From the NCBI RefSeq assembly GCF_003429095.1, contig NZ_QVTE01000017.1:1-64000 (forward strand): a stretch of 64,000 nt of DNA. Direction: 5' to 3'. Origin of the DNA: Peribacillus saganii. GTDB taxonomy: Bacteria; Bacillota; Bacilli; Bacillales; DSM-1321. Shown in pieces: positions 62,297-64,000 of this stretch. Each line of letters begins with the position of its first letter. Position 1 is the first letter of the stretch. The translations under genes and the position numbers were made by a program. Under the pieces are notes generated by a model that was not told where the DNA came from, did not search any database, and saw nothing but the letters and a program-made list of their open reading frames with translations.

Positions 62297-63622
62297 ATGG
62301 CTCATAATAATAATAATAATAAACATGGATTCTTGGACAAATGGCTCAGGTTCTTTTACCCGGATTCCAAAATCCGGTTTTATCCGCCGCAATTCATTAT
62401 CAGAAACCCGATGGTAACCATAGTGAACAAAGCATTAAATGAAGGCTATGAAGTGGCTGTCATCGCCTACAATCTCAATAATCTCAGAGAACTTGCAGAG
62501 AATTTGGGGAAAAATAGCTATAACAAGTATATAATAAATTTAAAATCTGTATTTATGGAAGTAATTAAAAGAATTGTGCCTAAGGAAGACATTTTAATCA
62601 TCCATGATTATTACAGTGACGGGCTAACTTTGCTGCTTAAAGTGAATCCGAAAAAACAGTTTCCTGCTGACCTGGATGGACTCACATCCAAAGTTGCTGA
62701 AGATACGGCTAAACACATGAAAGCTTTGTTTTCCGGCGCAGCCCTTGATGTGCGGCCAGGATATATGTTCATAGAAAAAAAACATTACTCAATAGAAGAC
62801 GCTTTAAATAAGGCCCACCATCAAGCAGTGGCCATGGCGGAAAAAAGGGTTCATTCCGGATTCAATCAAATGCTGTATTCTATGAATAAAATCGTATCGG
62901 GCAAAAGTATCCGCCTGTTAGCTCAGCCCATTTTCGACGTAGCGACAAGGGAAATAAAGGCTTATGAAGTCCTGACACGAGGACCTGCAGGTACTGAGCT
63001 GGAAAACCCTCTATCGCTGTTTTCGGTGGCAAGGCAGACTAATATGCTATATGACCTTGAAATAATTGTACTCCATAAAACGCTGGAACAAATCAGTTTA
63101 AACGGCTCGGCGCAGAATGTCTTTATTAATTTGACACCGATAACTGTCGGAAGCAAGAGATTTCTGGATGATTTAAAGATCATTCTTGATTTATACAAGG
63201 ATGTCTCTCCGAGTCAAATTGTTATTGAGCTTACAGAACGGGATTCATTTGAAGATATTGAATATCTTCAAATGAATATAAAAAAGCTGCGCAAGATGGG
63301 GTTCCGAATAGCTATAGATGATACCGGAGCCGGTTATGCCAGCCTTCATACGATTAGTGAAATCATGCCTGACATCATTAAAATAGACCGATCAGTGATT
63401 CAAAATATTGACAGCAATTCTGTAAAGGAGTCTATGCTAAAGGGCTTGCTTCTTATCGCCAATGAAGCCGGGGCCAGTGTTGTGGCCGAAGGCATTGAGA
63501 GTGAAAAGGAAGCTATGGTATTATCAAGGAATAAGGTTGATTTTGCCCAAGGCTATTATTATGCCAAACCGGCAAAGATAGAAAAAATCCGGAATTCATG
63601 GCATATGGAAAGGACATCTTAA
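62297..63622 (+). CDS. EAL-domain cyclic-di-GMP phosphodiesterase-like protein
   Basis: A protein of 441 aa. After an Asn run (NNNNN, from AAT repeats) comes a ~200-residue N-domain like a degenerate GGDEF region (HDYYSDGLTLLL, ALNKAHHQAVAMAEKR), then an EAL domain: KAYEVLTRGP (EVL), FINLTP, IELTERD, IAIDDTGAGYASL, IKIDRS, VAEGIES and QGYYYAKP. The acidic and lysine catalytic residues are all present, so activity is plausible. AGGAAGGA is before the ATG at 62297; the 25-residue longer frame was rejected. Confidence 0.88.
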   Translation: MAHNNNNNKHGFLDKWLRFFYPDSKIRFYPPQFIIRNPMVTIVNKALNEGYEVAVIAYNLNNLRELAENLGKNSYNKYIINLKSVFMEVIKRIVPKEDILIIHDYYSDGLTLLLKVNPKKQFPADLDGLTSKVAEDTAKHMKALFSGAALDVRPGYMFIEKKHYSIEDALNKAHHQAVAMAEKRVHSGFNQMLYSMNKIVSGKSIRLLAQPIFDVATREIKAYEVLTRGPAGTELENPLSLFSVARQTNMLYDLEIIVLHKTLEQISLNGSAQNVFINLTPITVGSKRFLDDLKIILDLYKDVSPSQIVIELTERDSFEDIEYLQMNIKKLRKMGFRIAIDDTGAGYASLHTISEIMPDIIKIDRSVIQNIDSNSVKESMLKGLLLIANEAGASVVAEGIESEKEAMVLSRNKVDFAQGYYYAKPAKIEKIRNSWHMERTS

Positions 63623-63623
63623 T

Positions 63624-64000
63624 ATGTATTTTGTTGACCGAGATCAATTAGAACTTACTTTACAATATATGGAGCGGCAAATCCGCACTTTTCAGAAACA
63701 GTCTCAATGGGAAAGTGAAATGGAGCTTCTATCCCTTGAAAGGATAGTACAGACATCGATTGAGGCGGTTCTGGATGTGGGCAATGCTATGATAGATGGT
63801 TTTATCATGCGCGATCCGGGCAGCTATGAGGATATTATTGATATCCTGCTTGATGAGAAAGTTATTACGGAGGAAGTGGAGCAACAGTTAAAGCGGGTGC
63901 TGCCGCTCAGAAAGGCTCTTGTCCAGGATTATATAAGCATAGATCATTCTTCTGTTTTTCAAACGTTTAAGGATAATACCCGCGCTTTTGAGTTGTTTCC
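63624..64000 (+). CDS. yutE: YutE / HepT-like (DUF86) protein, cut by window edge
   Basis: Starts MYFVDRDQLELTLQYMERQ and runs to the end of the window (125 codons). The HepT RNase motif R-x(4-6)-H is replaced or shifted, but DVGNAMIDGFIMRDPGSYEDIIDIL and LRKALVQDY match B. subtilis YutE closely. HepT proteins are often toxins paired with MntA nucleotidyltransferases; no partner is visible on this side. It starts one base after the EAL gene stop, so the two are coupled. Confidence 0.85.
   Translation, partial: MYFVDRDQLELTLQYMERQIRTFQKQSQWESEMELLSLERIVQTSIEAVLDVGNAMIDGFIMRDPGSYEDIIDILLDEKVITEEVEQQLKRVLPLRKALVQDYISIDHSSVFQTFKDNTRAFELF

Noticed and set aside
63624-64000. YutE as half of a HepT-MntA toxin-antitoxin pair
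   Set aside because: No nucleotidyltransferase partner is visible and YutE orthologs are usually solitary core genes.

Overview
The window comes from a spore-forming, low-GC Gram-positive of the family Bacillaceae, outside the close Bacillus subtilis group. Evidence is an alpha/beta-type spore protein, TPP, S-box, CtsR, SigB, Fur and FadR signals in Bacillus style, and a gene order that follows the yus-yur-yun-yut part of the B. subtilis chromosome (fadM-yuzL-fadNAE-yusI-gcvH-yusF-yusE-yusD, metNIQ-yurZ, sufCDSUB, yunF-yunD-yunC, lytH-lipA-yutC-yutD, yutE). Genus is not decided from sequence alone.

Layout. 1-400: tail of an IS1182-type transposase and a strong hairpin. 0.4-1.5 kb: LysM/M23 peptidase. 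1.8-5.1 kb: TPP-riboswitch operon with an SDR enzyme and thiM-thiD-thiE (thiamine salvage). 5.3-10.3 kb: ABC exporter pair, two GNAT acetyltransferases, a YczE-family membrane protein and an SASP. 10.4-12.7 kb: clpE with two CtsR operators. 12.9-20.2 kb: stress and small genes (SigB-type YtxH-like protein, DUF1450, nrnB, iadA, YihY, GsiB-like KGG protein, decayed fosB, DUF948). 21-25.7 kb: ArsR regulator, RodA-type glycosyltransferase, a diguanylate cyclase, a Fur-controlled FhuF-like reductase and a DUF1540 peptide. 25.9-30.3 kb: iron-siderophore ABC transporter. 30.7-37.9 kb: proline dehydrogenase-like gene, yuzL and the FadR-controlled fadN-fadA-fadE beta-oxidation operon. 38.4-46 kb: yusI, gcvH, yusF, yusE, yusD, then two S-box units (metY; metN-metI-metQ) and yurZ. 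47.2-52.4 kb: sufCDSUB iron-sulfur assembly. 52.8-64 kb: ypzI-like, yunF, yunD, yunC, an HD-GYP protein, lytH, lipA, yutC, yutD, DUF3055, an EAL protein and the start of yutE.

The genes are mostly core functions. The feature not explained by ordinary annotation is a family of mosaic, GC-richer repeats present at least nine times. The basic unit runs from TGTCTAGCTGCAGCGCCCAG to GGGCGCTTCCGCTTTTCTA and is assembled from interchangeable stem-loop modules. Stems differ between copies but keep base pairing, and one module is a hairpin presenting AGGAY in its loop. Three copies (near 38.1, 46.7 and 56.5 kb) lie inside larger elements with imperfect terminal inverted repeats around TGTTAAA...TGTTGATTT. 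Units sit inside the fad and siderophore operons, form the leader of rodA, and in three places overlap or touch the stop codon of a gene. This is the best candidate here for something incompletely described.

Many starts were moved from the longest open frame to a codon with a good Shine-Dalgarno site, including non-ATG starts (TTG for fadN, metQ and the siderophore ATPase; GTG for metN). All family names come from reading protein motifs by eye; no database search was run.
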